From the NCBI RefSeq assembly GCF_000725345.1, contig NZ_CP008852.1:3092001-3156000 (forward strand): a DNA stretch of 64,000 nt, written 5' to 3'. This DNA is from Pelosinus sp. UFO1. Its GTDB lineage: Bacteria; Bacillota; Negativicutes; DSM-13327. Each line of letters starts with the position of its first letter. Within the stretch, counting starts at the first letter, position 1. Made by a program: the position numbers and the translations under genes. Shown here one piece after another: positions 1-7,864 of this stretch. The notes under the pieces were generated by a model. It was not told the origin of the DNA and did no database searches. It saw only the letters and a list, made by a program, of their open reading frames with translations.

Positions 1-174
1 ATTCGAAAATACATCTAATGCCTTATCTTTTGCCTGTAAAATAGCAAGCTCATGAGGTGGCAAATTCTGTGTATTATCTTCTACCAGGGTACTAGTAATG
101 GTAATAAATTTACAGCCAACTTGTGTTAAAAGTTCACGGCGTCTTGGTGATGCTGACGCCAAAATAATTGCCAT
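1..174 (-). CDS. maf: Maf-family nucleotide pyrophosphatase, N-terminal part (runs off the left edge)
   Basis: The first 58 codons read MAIILASASPRRRELL and onward, the Maf/YhdE N-terminus with its S-x-S-P-R-R nucleotide-binding signature. Family members hydrolyse non-canonical or pyrimidine nucleoside triphosphates to the monophosphate and pyrophosphate in the cytosol and were first linked to septum formation. The start is the ATG at 174, with AGGAGG 8 bases upstream. The C-terminal two thirds lie outside the window. It follows the DUF4321 gene on the same strand by 24 bases, so the two are probably cotranscribed. The family call is secure; the exact substrate is not visible. Confidence 0.9.
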   Translation of the reverse strand, partial: MAIILASASPRRRELLTQVGCKFITITSTLVEDNTQNLPPHELAILQAKDKALDVFSN

Positions 175-198
175 GAGCAAGACCTCCTATGACATAAC

Positions 199-471
199 TC
201 AAACACGTCTAAATAGCAAAAGAGCTACCACCATGCCTAGAATACTAATTAAATTAGGCTGCAGTGCAAAACCTAACATAAATCTTACAACATACAAATT
301 GATGGTAACGGGTGGTACATCCAAAATAAGAAAGGTTTTTACTAAATAGGGAGCAAAACCAATTGCAATTTCTGAATGGGAAATGAGTTCTCCTAGAATA
401 CCCCCAAAGACTGCACCAGTAAGCAAAACTAATATTAACATACCATATCCATTACTTTTACCGCCTCGCAA
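199..471 (-). CDS. DUF4321 family small membrane protein
   Basis: A 90-residue protein with two hydrophobic helices (about residues 10-30 and 63-86) joined by a short polar stretch. Length, two-helix layout and position beside maf match the DUF4321 family of Firmicutes, whose function is unknown. The start is a TTG at 471 preceded by GGGGGTAAG at a good distance; the first in-frame ATG (residue 11) would cut into helix 1. It sits between the HepS-like gene and maf on the minus strand and is likely in the same transcript. Confidence 0.7.
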   Translation of the reverse strand: MRGGKSNGYGMLILVLLTGAVFGGILGELISHSEIAIGFAPYLVKTFLILDVPPVTINLYVVRFMLGFALQPNLISILGMVVALLLFRRV

Positions 472-536
472 TATTCTTACCCCCTGTATTTATTATAAGA
501 TAGTATAAATACATTGAACAATAGTAGTTTTTGCCT

Positions 537-1043
537 TTAGACTAACCTTGGAGCCTTCCTTAAGAAATAAACCACTATCATTCCAGTAGCCCAACCTGTC
601 GGCAAAGCAAATAGTAGAAGATAAGGTAAATACCATAATAAAGTTCCACTCGATACTATCAGAGCTGCAACCACAATTTGTGCTACATTATGCGCTACAG
701 CACCCAGTATACTTATGCCAATAAGAGAAAAAGCGGACCGCCAATGTTGATAGACATAAGCCATAACAACAGTACTACCGACTGCACCACTTAAACTCAT
801 AGCAAAGGCTGGTCCTAAAAAAACTCCTCCAAACAAAGATGCTAAAAAAACACGTACGACTACCACATATATAGCATCACGCCACCCCAAAGTTGCAATT
901 ATAACAAGAGATACAATATTGGCCAGTCCTAGTTTAATTCCTGGTACAGGAAGTGGAAATGGTATCCACGATTCTACTACATGCAATACACTGGCTATAG
1001 CTATAAATAAAGCCAATAGCACTAAACGTCTTGTTTTATTCAT
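537..1043 (-). CDS. Gx transporter / heptaprenyl diphosphate synthase component I-like membrane protein
   Basis: A 168-residue integral membrane protein with about five hydrophobic segments. The N-terminal part (residues 1-60, with VPGIKLGLANIVSL) carries the conserved P-G-x-K-L-G-L-A-N pattern of the Hpre_diP_synt_I / Gx transporter family. Older annotation calls this family HepS component I; newer annotation calls it a transporter of unknown substrate. In anaerobic Firmicutes it often sits just after the rnf genes, as here, and a role linked to quinone, isoprenoid or flavin cofactor supply is only inferred. The ATG at 1043 has AAAGG 11 bases upstream. The rnf terminator separates it from rnfB. 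Confidence 0.75.
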   Translation of the reverse strand: MNKTRRLVLLALFIAIASVLHVVESWIPFPLPVPGIKLGLANIVSLVIIATLGWRDAIYVVVVRVFLASLFGGVFLGPAFAMSLSGAVGSTVVMAYVYQHWRSAFSLIGISILGAVAHNVAQIVVAALIVSSGTLLWYLPYLLLFALPTGWATGMIVVYFLRKAPRLV

Positions 1044-1137
1044 ACTGTATCAGCCTTTGTTTTTATTACTTTGCAACCTTGTGAGTTAGTCTAGATTATT
1101 TTACCGCAAAAACCCCTAACTTGCAAATAAGAACAGG

Positions 1138-1173
1138 GTAAAAAAACCGCAGAAGATGTATTCTTCTGCGGTT
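1138..1173 (-). terminator. Rho-independent terminator of the rnf operon
   Basis: On the minus strand a 12-base stem (AACCGCAGAAGA pairing with TCTTCTGCGGTT, loop ATAC plus one base) is followed by a run of T. It lies 15 bases after the rnfB stop codon and ends the rnf transcript before the HepS-like gene. Confidence 0.85.
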
Positions 1174-1187
1174 AGCTACTATTCTTT

Positions 1188-2060
1188 CTATTTTGCGCAA
1201 GATGCACAAGCAATGGCGATACTTTCCTCATCTTCTGTACCAGGTACAATTCCTGTTACAAAAGGACGAATGGCCTTTGTTGGGCATTTACTTAAACATA
1301 CAGCATCTGAGCATTTTTCTTCACAAATTTTGGCATCTACAATGGCTAAATTATTTTCCATTTGTATAGCGCCATGTGGACATTGCCGCATGCATAAGGA
1401 ACAACCAATACAGGCAACACTACATGCCTTTTTAGCTACAGCACCTTTATCTTTTGAACTGCAGTTTACACGCACCCTCGCCCCTGTCGGCATAAGGGAA
1501 ATAACTTTTTTCGGACATACTGTTACACATTTTCCACAGGAAGTACACTTCTCAGGATCAATGATAGGTAATCCATCTTCACTCATAACCATAGCATCAA
1601 AAGGACAGCTTTTTACACAAGTTCCCATCCCTAAGCAGCCATATTTACAATTCTTAGGTCCTCCAAAGAGCAAGTTTGCAGCAACACAATCCTCTACCCC
1701 AGTATAGGCATACGATTTTCCCGCTTTTAGATTTGTGCCGGCACATTGAACTTGAGCAATTTGCGGCTCCATCGGAGCTGCTGCTTTACCTGTTAGTTCA
1801 GCAACTATTTTAGCGACTGCCTCTTTACCTGGTGTGCATAAATTAGGAGCAACATCAGGATTTAGTACAACTGCCTCAGCATAAGCCATACAACCGGCAA
1901 AACCACAGGCACCACATTGTCCTTTAGGCAAAACGTCTTCTACAATATGAATGAGTGGATTGACCTCAATAGCAAACTTTTTATTAGCAAAAGCCAGTAT
2001 AAAGCCAAAAATTAAACCTAATGCTGTCAATACCAACAATATCAATAACGACTTATCCAT
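1188..2060 (-). CDS. rnfB: Rnf electron transport complex, ferredoxin-like subunit B
   Basis: RnfB accepts electrons from reduced ferredoxin and passes them into the membrane Rnf complex, which reduces NAD and pumps Na+ or H+. The 290-residue protein has an N-terminal membrane anchor (residues 5-26), a 4Fe-4S domain with C49-x2-C52-x4-C57-x17-C75, and then further ferredoxin motifs including CTSCGKCVTVCP and CIGCSLCMRQCP. A last cysteine-rich segment (CEEKCSDAVCLSKCP) gives more clusters than the short proteobacterial RnfB, as is usual in clostridial Rnf. Last gene of the operon, 47 bases after rnfA. Confidence 0.95.
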   Translation of the reverse strand: MDKSLLILLVLTALGLIFGFILAFANKKFAIEVNPLIHIVEDVLPKGQCGACGFAGCMAYAEAVVLNPDVAPNLCTPGKEAVAKIVAELTGKAAAPMEPQIAQVQCAGTNLKAGKSYAYTGVEDCVAANLLFGGPKNCKYGCLGMGTCVKSCPFDAMVMSEDGLPIIDPEKCTSCGKCVTVCPKKVISLMPTGARVRVNCSSKDKGAVAKKACSVACIGCSLCMRQCPHGAIQMENNLAIVDAKICEEKCSDAVCLSKCPTKAIRPFVTGIVPGTEDEESIAIACASCAK

Positions 2061-2107
2061 TTATTCTCCCTCCGCTCTATTTTACAACAGTTTATAATAC
2101 TATCTAC

Positions 2108-2701
2108 TTATAGCGGAATCATGCCTGAAAAGCCGAAAAACGACAATGCCAGCATTCCTGCTAAAATAAAGGCAATACCTAATCCCTCTAGTGACTTAGG
2201 AACATCCGCATATTGCAATTTTTCCCGTAAGCTAGCCATTAAAATAATCGCTAGCGCAAAACCAGCACCAGAACCAATGGCATGCACAATACTTTTTCCA
2301 AAAGCAAAATTCGACTCAGCATTTAAAAGTGGCACACCCAGCACTATGCAGTTTGTTGCAATTAGTACTAAATAAATACCCCACATATTATATAAAGCTG
2401 GCGCATGCTTTTTAATTACCATTTCTAACAATTGTACGAAGCTGGCAATGAGCACAACAAACACAATTGTAGTCAAAAAGGTAAGACCAAAAGGATGCAG
2501 AACATAGTTATACACAACCCAAGCTAATATGGAGCTAATTGTCATAACAGACGTAACAGCCATCCCCATACCAATTGAGGCATTTAGACTTTTTGATACA
2601 CCGAAGAAAATACACAAACCGAGAAAACGGGTCAGTACAAAGTTATTCACAATTACCGCACCCATAAACAGCGTAAAATACTCACTAAACATTTCAGCCA
2701 T
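2108..2701 (-). CDS. rnfA: Rnf complex membrane subunit A
   Basis: A 197-residue protein with six predicted transmembrane helices and the RnfA/NqrE hallmark NNFVLTRFLGLCIFFGVS near the N-terminus. RnfA and RnfE form the pseudo-symmetric membrane core of the ion-pumping ferredoxin:NAD+ oxidoreductase and share a buried iron-sulfur site; the cysteine in this hallmark is the expected ligand. The ATG at 2701 overlaps the end of rnfE by eight bases, which points to translational coupling. GGGGTGA lies upstream at a usable distance. Confidence 0.95.
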   Translation of the reverse strand: MAEMFSEYFTLFMGAVIVNNFVLTRFLGLCIFFGVSKSLNASIGMGMAVTSVMTISSILAWVVYNYVLHPFGLTFLTTIVFVVLIASFVQLLEMVIKKHAPALYNMWGIYLVLIATNCIVLGVPLLNAESNFAFGKSIVHAIGSGAGFALAIILMASLREKLQYADVPKSLEGLGIAFILAGMLALSFFGFSGMIPL

Positions 2702-3353
2702 TTACTGCTTCACCCCTTTGTACAACAGCTTTCGCATTTGCTGTATTCTTTGCTTTTGCTTTATCTTGGTATTGCCCAATAATATTAAAGCTAGCAATTA
2801 ATAAACCAATAAGAATAAATCCGCCTGGTGGTAAAATCATAATTAACGCTGGATTATACCAAGAACCAAAAATTTGGTAGCCAAGGATAGCTCCCGTACC
2901 AAAGAGTTCACGGATAACACCAATAAAAACCATCGCCAGCGTAAATCCTGCTCCCATACCTAAACCATCAAAGAAAGACGGAATTACCGTATTCTTGGCA
3001 GCAAAAACTTCAGCACGAGCTAAGATAATCGCAAATACTACGATTAGAGCCAAGTAAATGCTAAGCTCCTTATACACTAAAGGCGCATAGGCTTGGAGCG
3101 TTAATTGTACCAAGGTAACAATGGTAGCAATCGAAGTAATGTAAACTGGAACACGTACTTTTGGGTTTACCCAATGACGAAATAGAGAAACAACAACATT
3201 GTTTAATGAGATAACAACCATAACGGAAAGCCCCATTGCCAATGCATTTAATGTAGTAGACGTAACCGCCAATGCTGGACATAGACTTAAAGCCAGGCGG
3301 AATATGGGGTTTTGCTCAAATAAACCTTTATAAAAAATATCCCATAACTTCAT
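2694..3353 (-). CDS. rnfE: Rnf complex membrane subunit E
   Basis: A 219-residue, six-helix protein of the RnfE/NqrD family, opening MKLWDIFYKGLFEQNP, with LSLCPALAVTSTTLNA as the conserved first-helix segment that mirrors RnfA. It forms the ion-translocating core with RnfA. A GTG at 3368 is in frame, but the ATG at 3353 is preferred because AGGTGTGAG lies 8 bases before it and the family starts there. The 3' end overlaps rnfA by eight bases; rnfG ends 11 bases upstream. Confidence 0.94.
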   Translation of the reverse strand: MKLWDIFYKGLFEQNPIFRLALSLCPALAVTSTTLNALAMGLSVMVVISLNNVVVSLFRHWVNPKVRVPVYITSIATIVTLVQLTLQAYAPLVYKELSIYLALIVVFAIILARAEVFAAKNTVIPSFFDGLGMGAGFTLAMVFIGVIRELFGTGAILGYQIFGSWYNPALIMILPPGGFILIGLLIASFNIIGQYQDKAKAKNTANAKAVVQRGEAVNG

Positions 3354-3364
3354 ATTCTCACACC

Positions 3365-3931
3365 TCACTTATTTTGAGAAGCTGCATAAGCAACAACTTC
3401 CTCTACAGCCTCTTTAATACCTTTGGTCACTGCACGAGACGTAATCGTTGCCCCTGTCAGTGCTTGAATATTCTTATCCGTCGGTACTTTTACTACTTCT
3501 AAATCCTCTGTAGATTTACCCGCAAATTGATTTTTAAATTTTGGCTCACTCGCCTTATCACCAAGTCCTGGTGTTTCATTATGTTGTAATATCTTGTAAT
3601 CCATTACTTTTCCTTCAGGCGATATGGCAGTTACTATTTTAATAGCTCCGCCATACCCCTTCGTTTCAGCGGGGACAACATAAGCAATTACTTTACCATC
3701 TTTCATAGCTGTATACCAATCGGTCTTACCAGCTATTGGTTTAAAATCTTGTGCCTCAGCGACTAATTCTACCATAGCCTTATTTTTAAGATTGATCCGT
3801 TCTTGCGCTGCTACTGGCTCCGTTACTGCATACGTGGCGGCAATTATACCACCTGATAATAAACAAGCCAATGTTAAATTAATTCCTATTTTAAAAATGC
3901 TATCATTTTTTTCATGTCCATCATGTGCCAT
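3365..3931 (-). CDS. rnfG: Rnf complex FMN-binding subunit G
   Basis: A 188-residue protein with one N-terminal membrane helix (about residues 15-37) and an extracytoplasmic FMN-binding domain. The flavinylation motif LTGATITSRAVTKGI (near residue 160) holds the threonine expected to carry covalent FMN. RnfG relays electrons between RnfD and the other subunits on the outer face of the cytoplasmic membrane. The ATG at 3931 follows GAGGAGGTAAGGCAT. It lies 5 bases after rnfD and 11 before rnfE, inside the operon. Confidence 0.95.
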   Translation of the reverse strand: MAHDGHEKNDSIFKIGINLTLACLLSGGIIAATYAVTEPVAAQERINLKNKAMVELVAEAQDFKPIAGKTDWYTAMKDGKVIAYVVPAETKGYGGAIKIVTAISPEGKVMDYKILQHNETPGLGDKASEPKFKNQFAGKSTEDLEVVKVPTDKNIQALTGATITSRAVTKGIKEAVEEVVAYAASQNK

Positions 3932-3936
3932 ATGCC

Positions 3937-4932
3937 TTACCTCCTCGCCCCGTATTTTACGGGTTTTACCACACGATCAATTAGTGGAGTTACACAGTTC
4001 ATCAATAAAATGGCATAACATACGCCTTCTGGATAACCGCCGAGTAAGCGAATTAACACAGTCAACATACCAGCCCCAACTGCAAATAGAATTTGTCCCT
4101 TAATTGTTATCGGAATGGTAACCATATCAGTAGCCATATAAAATGCACCTAAAATAAGTCCGCCTGACATCATATGCAAGATAGGATCGCCAGTGAATAA
4201 TCCTGCTTTTCCACCAAATGCAAAAGTTAAAAATCCAACAGTACCAATCATAAATACAGGAACTTGCCAGTTGATATATCCGCGATAAATGAGAAAGATT
4301 CCTCCAAGAATCAAAAGTACTGCTGAAGTTTCTCCCATACTACCGCTACGCGTACCAAAAAACATAGCTGTATATAAATCAGATTTGTCGCCAAATATTT
4401 GTACTAATTTGTCATAGCCTTGCAACTTTAAGATTCCTAGTGGTGTTGCTGATGTAACACCATCTAATTTACTAGCCATACTAGGCCAAGTCGTCATAGC
4501 AATCGGCCAAGAGGCTAATAAAAATGCACGACCGACTAATGCAGGGTTATAAATATTGTAACCCAAGCCCCCCATTGTGTGCTTTGCAATCCCAATCGCC
4601 GCGATAGAGCCGACAAGTGGTATATACCAAGGCACAGTAGCTGGAATATTCATAGCTAATAGTAAGCCTGTTAAAAAAGCACTGCCATCATTAATTACCA
4701 TAGGTTTTTCTTGCCATTTTAAAATCAGATATTCAGTAGCTACTGCTGCTATAATGCAAATCAACATGTTTGTTATAGCGGGTAGACCAAATTGATATAC
4801 TGAAAAAAGCGCCGCTGGTGCTAATGCTCCATTTACGCTCCACATAATTTTCCCAATCGACTCGTCACACCGGATGTGCGGTGATGCCGAAACCGTTAAT
4901 GTACCTACATCTATTTTTGCCTCTGCGCTCAT
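3937..4932 (-). CDS. rnfD: Rnf complex membrane flavoprotein subunit D
   Basis: A 331-residue, roughly nine-helix protein of the RnfD/NqrB family. The segment DGVTSATPLG (about residue 165) matches the conserved site where a threonine is covalently bound to FMN; NDGSAFLTGLLLAMNIP is another family landmark. RnfD carries electrons across the membrane and helps couple redox to ion movement. The start ATG at 4932 follows AGGAGGTGGCGGC. It begins 11 bases after rnfC and is followed by rnfG. Confidence 0.95.
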   Translation of the reverse strand: MSAEAKIDVGTLTVSASPHIRCDESIGKIMWSVNGALAPAALFSVYQFGLPAITNMLICIIAAVATEYLILKWQEKPMVINDGSAFLTGLLLAMNIPATVPWYIPLVGSIAAIGIAKHTMGGLGYNIYNPALVGRAFLLASWPIAMTTWPSMASKLDGVTSATPLGILKLQGYDKLVQIFGDKSDLYTAMFFGTRSGSMGETSAVLLILGGIFLIYRGYINWQVPVFMIGTVGFLTFAFGGKAGLFTGDPILHMMSGGLILGAFYMATDMVTIPITIKGQILFAVGAGMLTVLIRLLGGYPEGVCYAILLMNCVTPLIDRVVKPVKYGARR

Positions 4933-4943
4933 GCCGCCACCTC

Positions 4944-6266
4944 CTATTTCTTAACCGCCACAGCCGCATTCTGGGCTTTGGATAATTTAATATAATGTAC
5001 AATATTGCGTTTTGCTGGACATACATAGACACAAGATCCACATTCTACGCAGTCTAATAAATCATATTCTTCTTTTGCAACTTGGAATAAACCTCGTTCA
5101 CCTACTATGCTGAGCATACTAGGTATTAACCCCATTGGACAGGCATCTACACAACGCCCGCAGCGAATACAAGGACGTTCTGGACCAATATTCACATCAG
5201 TTTGACTTAATGCCAAAATGCCTGAGGTTCCTTTTATGATGGGTACATCGAGAGTACGTTGCGCCATTCCCATCATAGGACCACCCATAATAACTTTAGC
5301 TGGCACTTCCGTAAATCCACCACATAGTGCTGCAGCTTGGGAAAAGGTTGTACCGATCCGAAGCAGTAAATTTTTAGGATTCACTACAGCGCCACCAGTT
5401 ACCGTTGTCACTCTTTCAATCAATGGTATCCCTTTTTCGACTGCATCAGCAATAGCTACTACAGTACCTACATTCTGTACGACTACTCCAACGTCCATTG
5501 GCAATCCGCCTGTAGGAACATCCGTACCACAGATTACACCGATTAACGTTTTCTCCGCACCCTGAGGATATTTTGTTTGCAATGCAACTACCTCAAGACC
5601 AGTAATTCCACTACAAGCCTTATTCATAGCAGCAATAGCGTCAGGTTTATTTTCTTCTATTCCTATATATCCTTTAGTCACACCTAACACTTTCATTGCT
5701 ATTTGTACACCAGTTACAACTCTTTCTGACTGTTCTAGCATTACTCGATGGTCAGCTGTAAGGAAAGGCTCACATTCTGCTCCATTTAAAATAAATGTAT
5801 GAATCGGTTTCTCAGCAGGTGGTGCCATTTTTACATGGGTAGGAAAGGTTGCTCCCCCCATACCAACCATACCTGTCTGACGGATAATTTCCTTAATTTC
5901 GGTTATTTCAAGAGTTTTCCAATCGCGTTGTAAAGGTAACCCTTCAACCCATTCATCTTGGCCATCACTTTCAATAACTACAGACAAGCAAGTGCCAAAA
6001 ACCGGATGTGGATATTCTGCAATCTCTACTACTTTACCAGAAGTAGATGCGTGAATTGGACTCGAAACAAAAGCTTGTGCCTCTGCAATAACCTGTCCTT
6101 TTTTAACTAGATCTCCAACCTTTACCGTTGATGAACATGGTGCACCAATGTGTTGTCTCACAGGAATAATGACTTTTTCAGGTATCGGAGCTATTTCGAT
6201 TGGTTTACTTGCCGTATACCTTTTTCGGTCGTCAGGATGTACACCCCCACGAAAGCTTTTTGCCAT
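4944..6266 (-). CDS. rnfC: Rnf complex NADH-binding iron-sulfur subunit C
   Basis: A 440-residue soluble subunit that carries the NAD(H) reaction of the Rnf complex. Residues 1-110 form the barrel-sandwich (biotinyl-like) domain, then comes the Complex I 51-kDa-like FMN/NADH domain with GMGGATFPTHVKM (about residue 137), an SLBB-type segment, and two ferredoxin motifs, CIRCGRCVDACP and CVECGSCVYVCP, in the last 80 residues. The length fits the short Firmicute RnfC without the long alanine-rich tail seen in enterobacteria. It lies 40 bases after the RseC-like gene. Confidence 0.95.
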   Translation of the reverse strand: MAKSFRGGVHPDDRKRYTASKPIEIAPIPEKVIIPVRQHIGAPCSSTVKVGDLVKKGQVIAEAQAFVSSPIHASTSGKVVEIAEYPHPVFGTCLSVVIESDGQDEWVEGLPLQRDWKTLEITEIKEIIRQTGMVGMGGATFPTHVKMAPPAEKPIHTFILNGAECEPFLTADHRVMLEQSERVVTGVQIAMKVLGVTKGYIGIEENKPDAIAAMNKACSGITGLEVVALQTKYPQGAEKTLIGVICGTDVPTGGLPMDVGVVVQNVGTVVAIADAVEKGIPLIERVTTVTGGAVVNPKNLLLRIGTTFSQAAALCGGFTEVPAKVIMGGPMMGMAQRTLDVPIIKGTSGILALSQTDVNIGPERPCIRCGRCVDACPMGLIPSMLSIVGERGLFQVAKEEYDLLDCVECGSCVYVCPAKRNIVHYIKLSKAQNAAVAVKK

Positions 6267-6306
6267 AATTTCACCCCTCTTAAACTACTAAATGCTCTTT
6301 ATTTTC

Positions 6307-6729
6307 CTAGTTTGATAGAATGCGTATAATAATCGGCTGCATCTTAGCATCTGATCTAGCATTAGAATCAAAGAATTTAATATACAATACTGATAAAATA
6401 AAGGCAATTATACCACCTGCAATCTGAGGTCCTAATAGTGGATAACCGAAAGATTCTGCACAAAATCCTCCTGCTACCACACCAACGAAAACCATAAGAA
6501 GTGGTAGTATATACACTATAAAAGCAGCTTTTAGCATATTAATCTCTTTTATCTCTATTGCTACACGCTGACCCACTTTGGCCCCTATATCATTCCTAGC
6601 ATCTAGTACTAGTGCTGAATTCCCTGGACAAGCGCCACAGTTTTCACAATCATTATGGCGACTGGTCTTAACCCTTGCCATATGATTGCTAATGGCCTCA
6701 ATCACGATACCCTCCTGCTGCTTATCCAT
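6307..6729 (-). CDS. rseC: SoxR-reducing-system protein RseC-like, first gene of the rnf operon
   Basis: A 140-residue protein with a cysteine motif C28-x2-C31-x2-C34 in an N-terminal beta-rich domain and two transmembrane helices (about residues 68-90 and 98-120). This is the RseC/MucC layout. In enterobacteria RseC works with Rnf homologues to reduce SoxR; in anaerobes the partner is unknown, and a role in maturing or regulating the Rnf complex is inferred from its place at the head of this operon. The ATG at 6729 has AAAGGAG upstream. Confidence 0.85.
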   Translation of the reverse strand: MDKQQEGIVIEAISNHMARVKTSRHNDCENCGACPGNSALVLDARNDIGAKVGQRVAIEIKEINMLKAAFIVYILPLLMVFVGVVAGGFCAESFGYPLLGPQIAGGIIAFILSVLYIKFFDSNARSDAKMQPIIIRILSN

Positions 6730-6781
6730 ATAGAACTCCTTTCTACACCAGTTTCGATTAGAATATAAATCACATAAACTT

Positions 6782-6811
6782 ACTCTACACCAAGTAATTA
6801 GACTCTGTCAA
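6782..6811 (-). promoter_or_regulatory. Candidate promoter of the rseC-rnf operon
   Basis: Reading the minus strand, a consensus -35 TTGACA (6806-6811) is followed after 18 bases by TAGAGT (6782-6787) as a -10. It lies about 55 bases upstream of the rseC start, and no other gene lies between. The -10 is only a moderate match, so the start of transcription is a prediction. Confidence 0.5.
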
Positions 6812-6940
6812 TATTATGAGAACAGTTACTTTTTTCACTTTATTTCTACATTTTACCCTAATTTCACAATCAAATTTAACTGATTATTTGCTCAATTTTC
6901 AATTACCAATTACTGGTCAAAAAATTAAGTGTACTTATAT

Positions 6941-6967
6941 AAAGAAAATAAGGCTTACCCAAGCCTT
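6941..6967 (-). terminator. Second hairpin after the mmdC terminator
   Basis: On the minus strand AAGGCTT-GGGT-AAGCCTT is followed by a T-rich stretch (TTATTTTCTTTAT). It lies just downstream of the stronger terminator at 6994-7032, so the pair may act as a tandem stop that shields the rnf promoter. Confidence 0.5.
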
Positions 6968-6993
6968 TTAAATAGAATTAAAAAAGTAGACAT

Positions 6994-7032
6994 ACAAAAA
7001 AAATTGTGCAGTTATAAATAACTGCACAATTT
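6994..7032 (-). terminator. Terminator of the rex-mcm-mmd operon
   Basis: A 14-base stem (AAATTGTGCAGTTA paired with its complement, loop TTTA) is followed by a T-run on the minus strand. It lies 32 bases past the stop of the biotin carrier gene and ends the propionate-pathway operon. Confidence 0.85.
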
Positions 7033-7063
7033 CCCTTTTATAATTTATGTTAAATAAATTATA

Positions 7064-7450
7064 TTACTTAATAACAGCTAACACTTCGTTAGGTTTTACG
7101 CTTTGGTCAGCAGCAACATTAATGGATTTTACTGTACCATCAACAGGAGATGTAATTTCATTTTGCATTTTCATAGCTTCAAGAATCATTAATACATCGC
7201 CTTTTTTCACTGCTTGTCCAGCTTGAACAAGAACTTTTACGATTTTACCAGGCATTGGAGAAGGAAGACCAGTTTCACCGGCACCAACCACAGCAGCAGC
7301 AGGAGCGGCAGCAGCGGCAGGAGCAGCTGCTTTAGGAGCAGCTGGAGCGGCAGCTTTAGGAGCAGCAGCTGCTGCTACCTTAACTTCTTTTACTTCTTCT
7401 ACTTCTACCTGATATGCAGTACCATTTACAGTAATATTAAATTTCTTCAT
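7064..7450 (-). CDS. mmdC: Methylmalonyl-CoA decarboxylase biotin carrier (gamma) subunit
   Basis: A 128-residue biotin carrier protein. Residues 1-20 match the transcarboxylase 1.3S / MmdC N-terminus (ITVNGTAYQVEV), residues 26-54 are an alanine/proline hinge, and residues 62-128 form the biotinyl domain with EAMKM, where K94 is the biotin site. It shuttles carboxyl groups between MmdA and the membrane subunit of the decarboxylase. The start is the ATG at 7450, with GGAGG 9 bases upstream; a TTG at 7465 is in frame but lacks a site. Last gene of the operon, 34 bases after the small epsilon-like gene. Confidence 0.92.
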   Translation of the reverse strand: MKKFNITVNGTAYQVEVEEVKEVKVAAAAAPKAAAPAAPKAAAPAAAAAPAAAVVGAGETGLPSPMPGKIVKVLVQAGQAVKKGDVLMILEAMKMQNEITSPVDGTVKSINVAADQSVKPNEVLAVIK

Positions 7451-7484
7451 TGTACAAACCTCCAAATTTTTTTATAAATTATAT

Positions 7485-7631
7485 TTATGCGTTTTTACGA
7501 CCATCGACAGTCCATACTTCACTGTCACGTCTAATTTTTACAGCCTGAAAGCCTGTACCCATCATTTCATAAATAGCCGCAGTAATTGCTGCTATTACTT
7601 GAGGGGAAACACCTTTTGCATCTATTGTCAT
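7485..7631 (-). CDS. 48-residue OadG/MmdD C-terminal-like peptide (decarboxylase epsilon-like subunit)
   Basis: A very short gene coding 48 residues: MTIDAKGVSPQVIAAITAAI, then a charged tail ending in VDGRKNA. The segment V-I-A-A-I-x-A-A-I followed by K-I-R-R is the pattern at the C-terminus of OadG/MmdD subunits; Veillonella has a similar short MmdE described as a C-terminal relative of MmdD. Such peptides help hold the decarboxylase complex together. The ATG at 7631 has AAAGGTGTGG upstream. It lies between mmdA and mmdC on the same strand. There is no membrane helix, unlike full OadG. Confidence 0.75.
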   Translation of the reverse strand: MTIDAKGVSPQVIAAITAAIYEMMGTGFQAVKIRRDSEVWTVDGRKNA

Positions 7632-7654
7632 ACTATTCCACACCTTTCTTTAAG

Positions 7655-7830
7655 ACTGTCGCAAAACATCCATCTGCGTCGCTCTCCGCGCGTTCTACCC
7701 GCAAGGGGTAAGCCGAAGTTCTAAGGTGCTGAAGCACCAAGAACTACGCATTCTCTCAACGTACGACCTGTACGATTTCGCTCAAATGCTCGTCACGCCT
7801 AGCATCTGAATATTTTTCCCCAGTCTAATT
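7655..7830. repeat. Structured intergenic repeat-like element inside the mmd operon
   Basis: The 233-base gap between mmdA and the 48-residue gene holds a GC-richer stretch with nested palindromes: TACCC-GCAA-GGGTA near 7701, AGTTCT...GGTGCT-GA-AGCACC...AGAACT at about 7718-7755, and GTACGACCTGTAC near 7761. It has no coding frame and no T-run. This composition is typical of dispersed bacterial palindromic repeats, but only one copy is seen in the window, so the call rests on structure alone. Confidence 0.45.
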
Positions 7831-7864
7831 ACATTAAGGTTCTGTGTTTTACAACACATTCTTA

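Noticed and set aside
1156-1707. Long plus-strand frame antisense to rnfB
   Set aside because: It is a shadow of the cysteine- and glycine-rich rnfB codons, has no ribosome site and covers the rnf terminator.
7295-7375. GC-rich repetitive stretch in the biotin carrier gene
   Set aside because: It is the alanine/proline hinge of a biotin carrier (GCA/GCT codons), not a genomic repeat.
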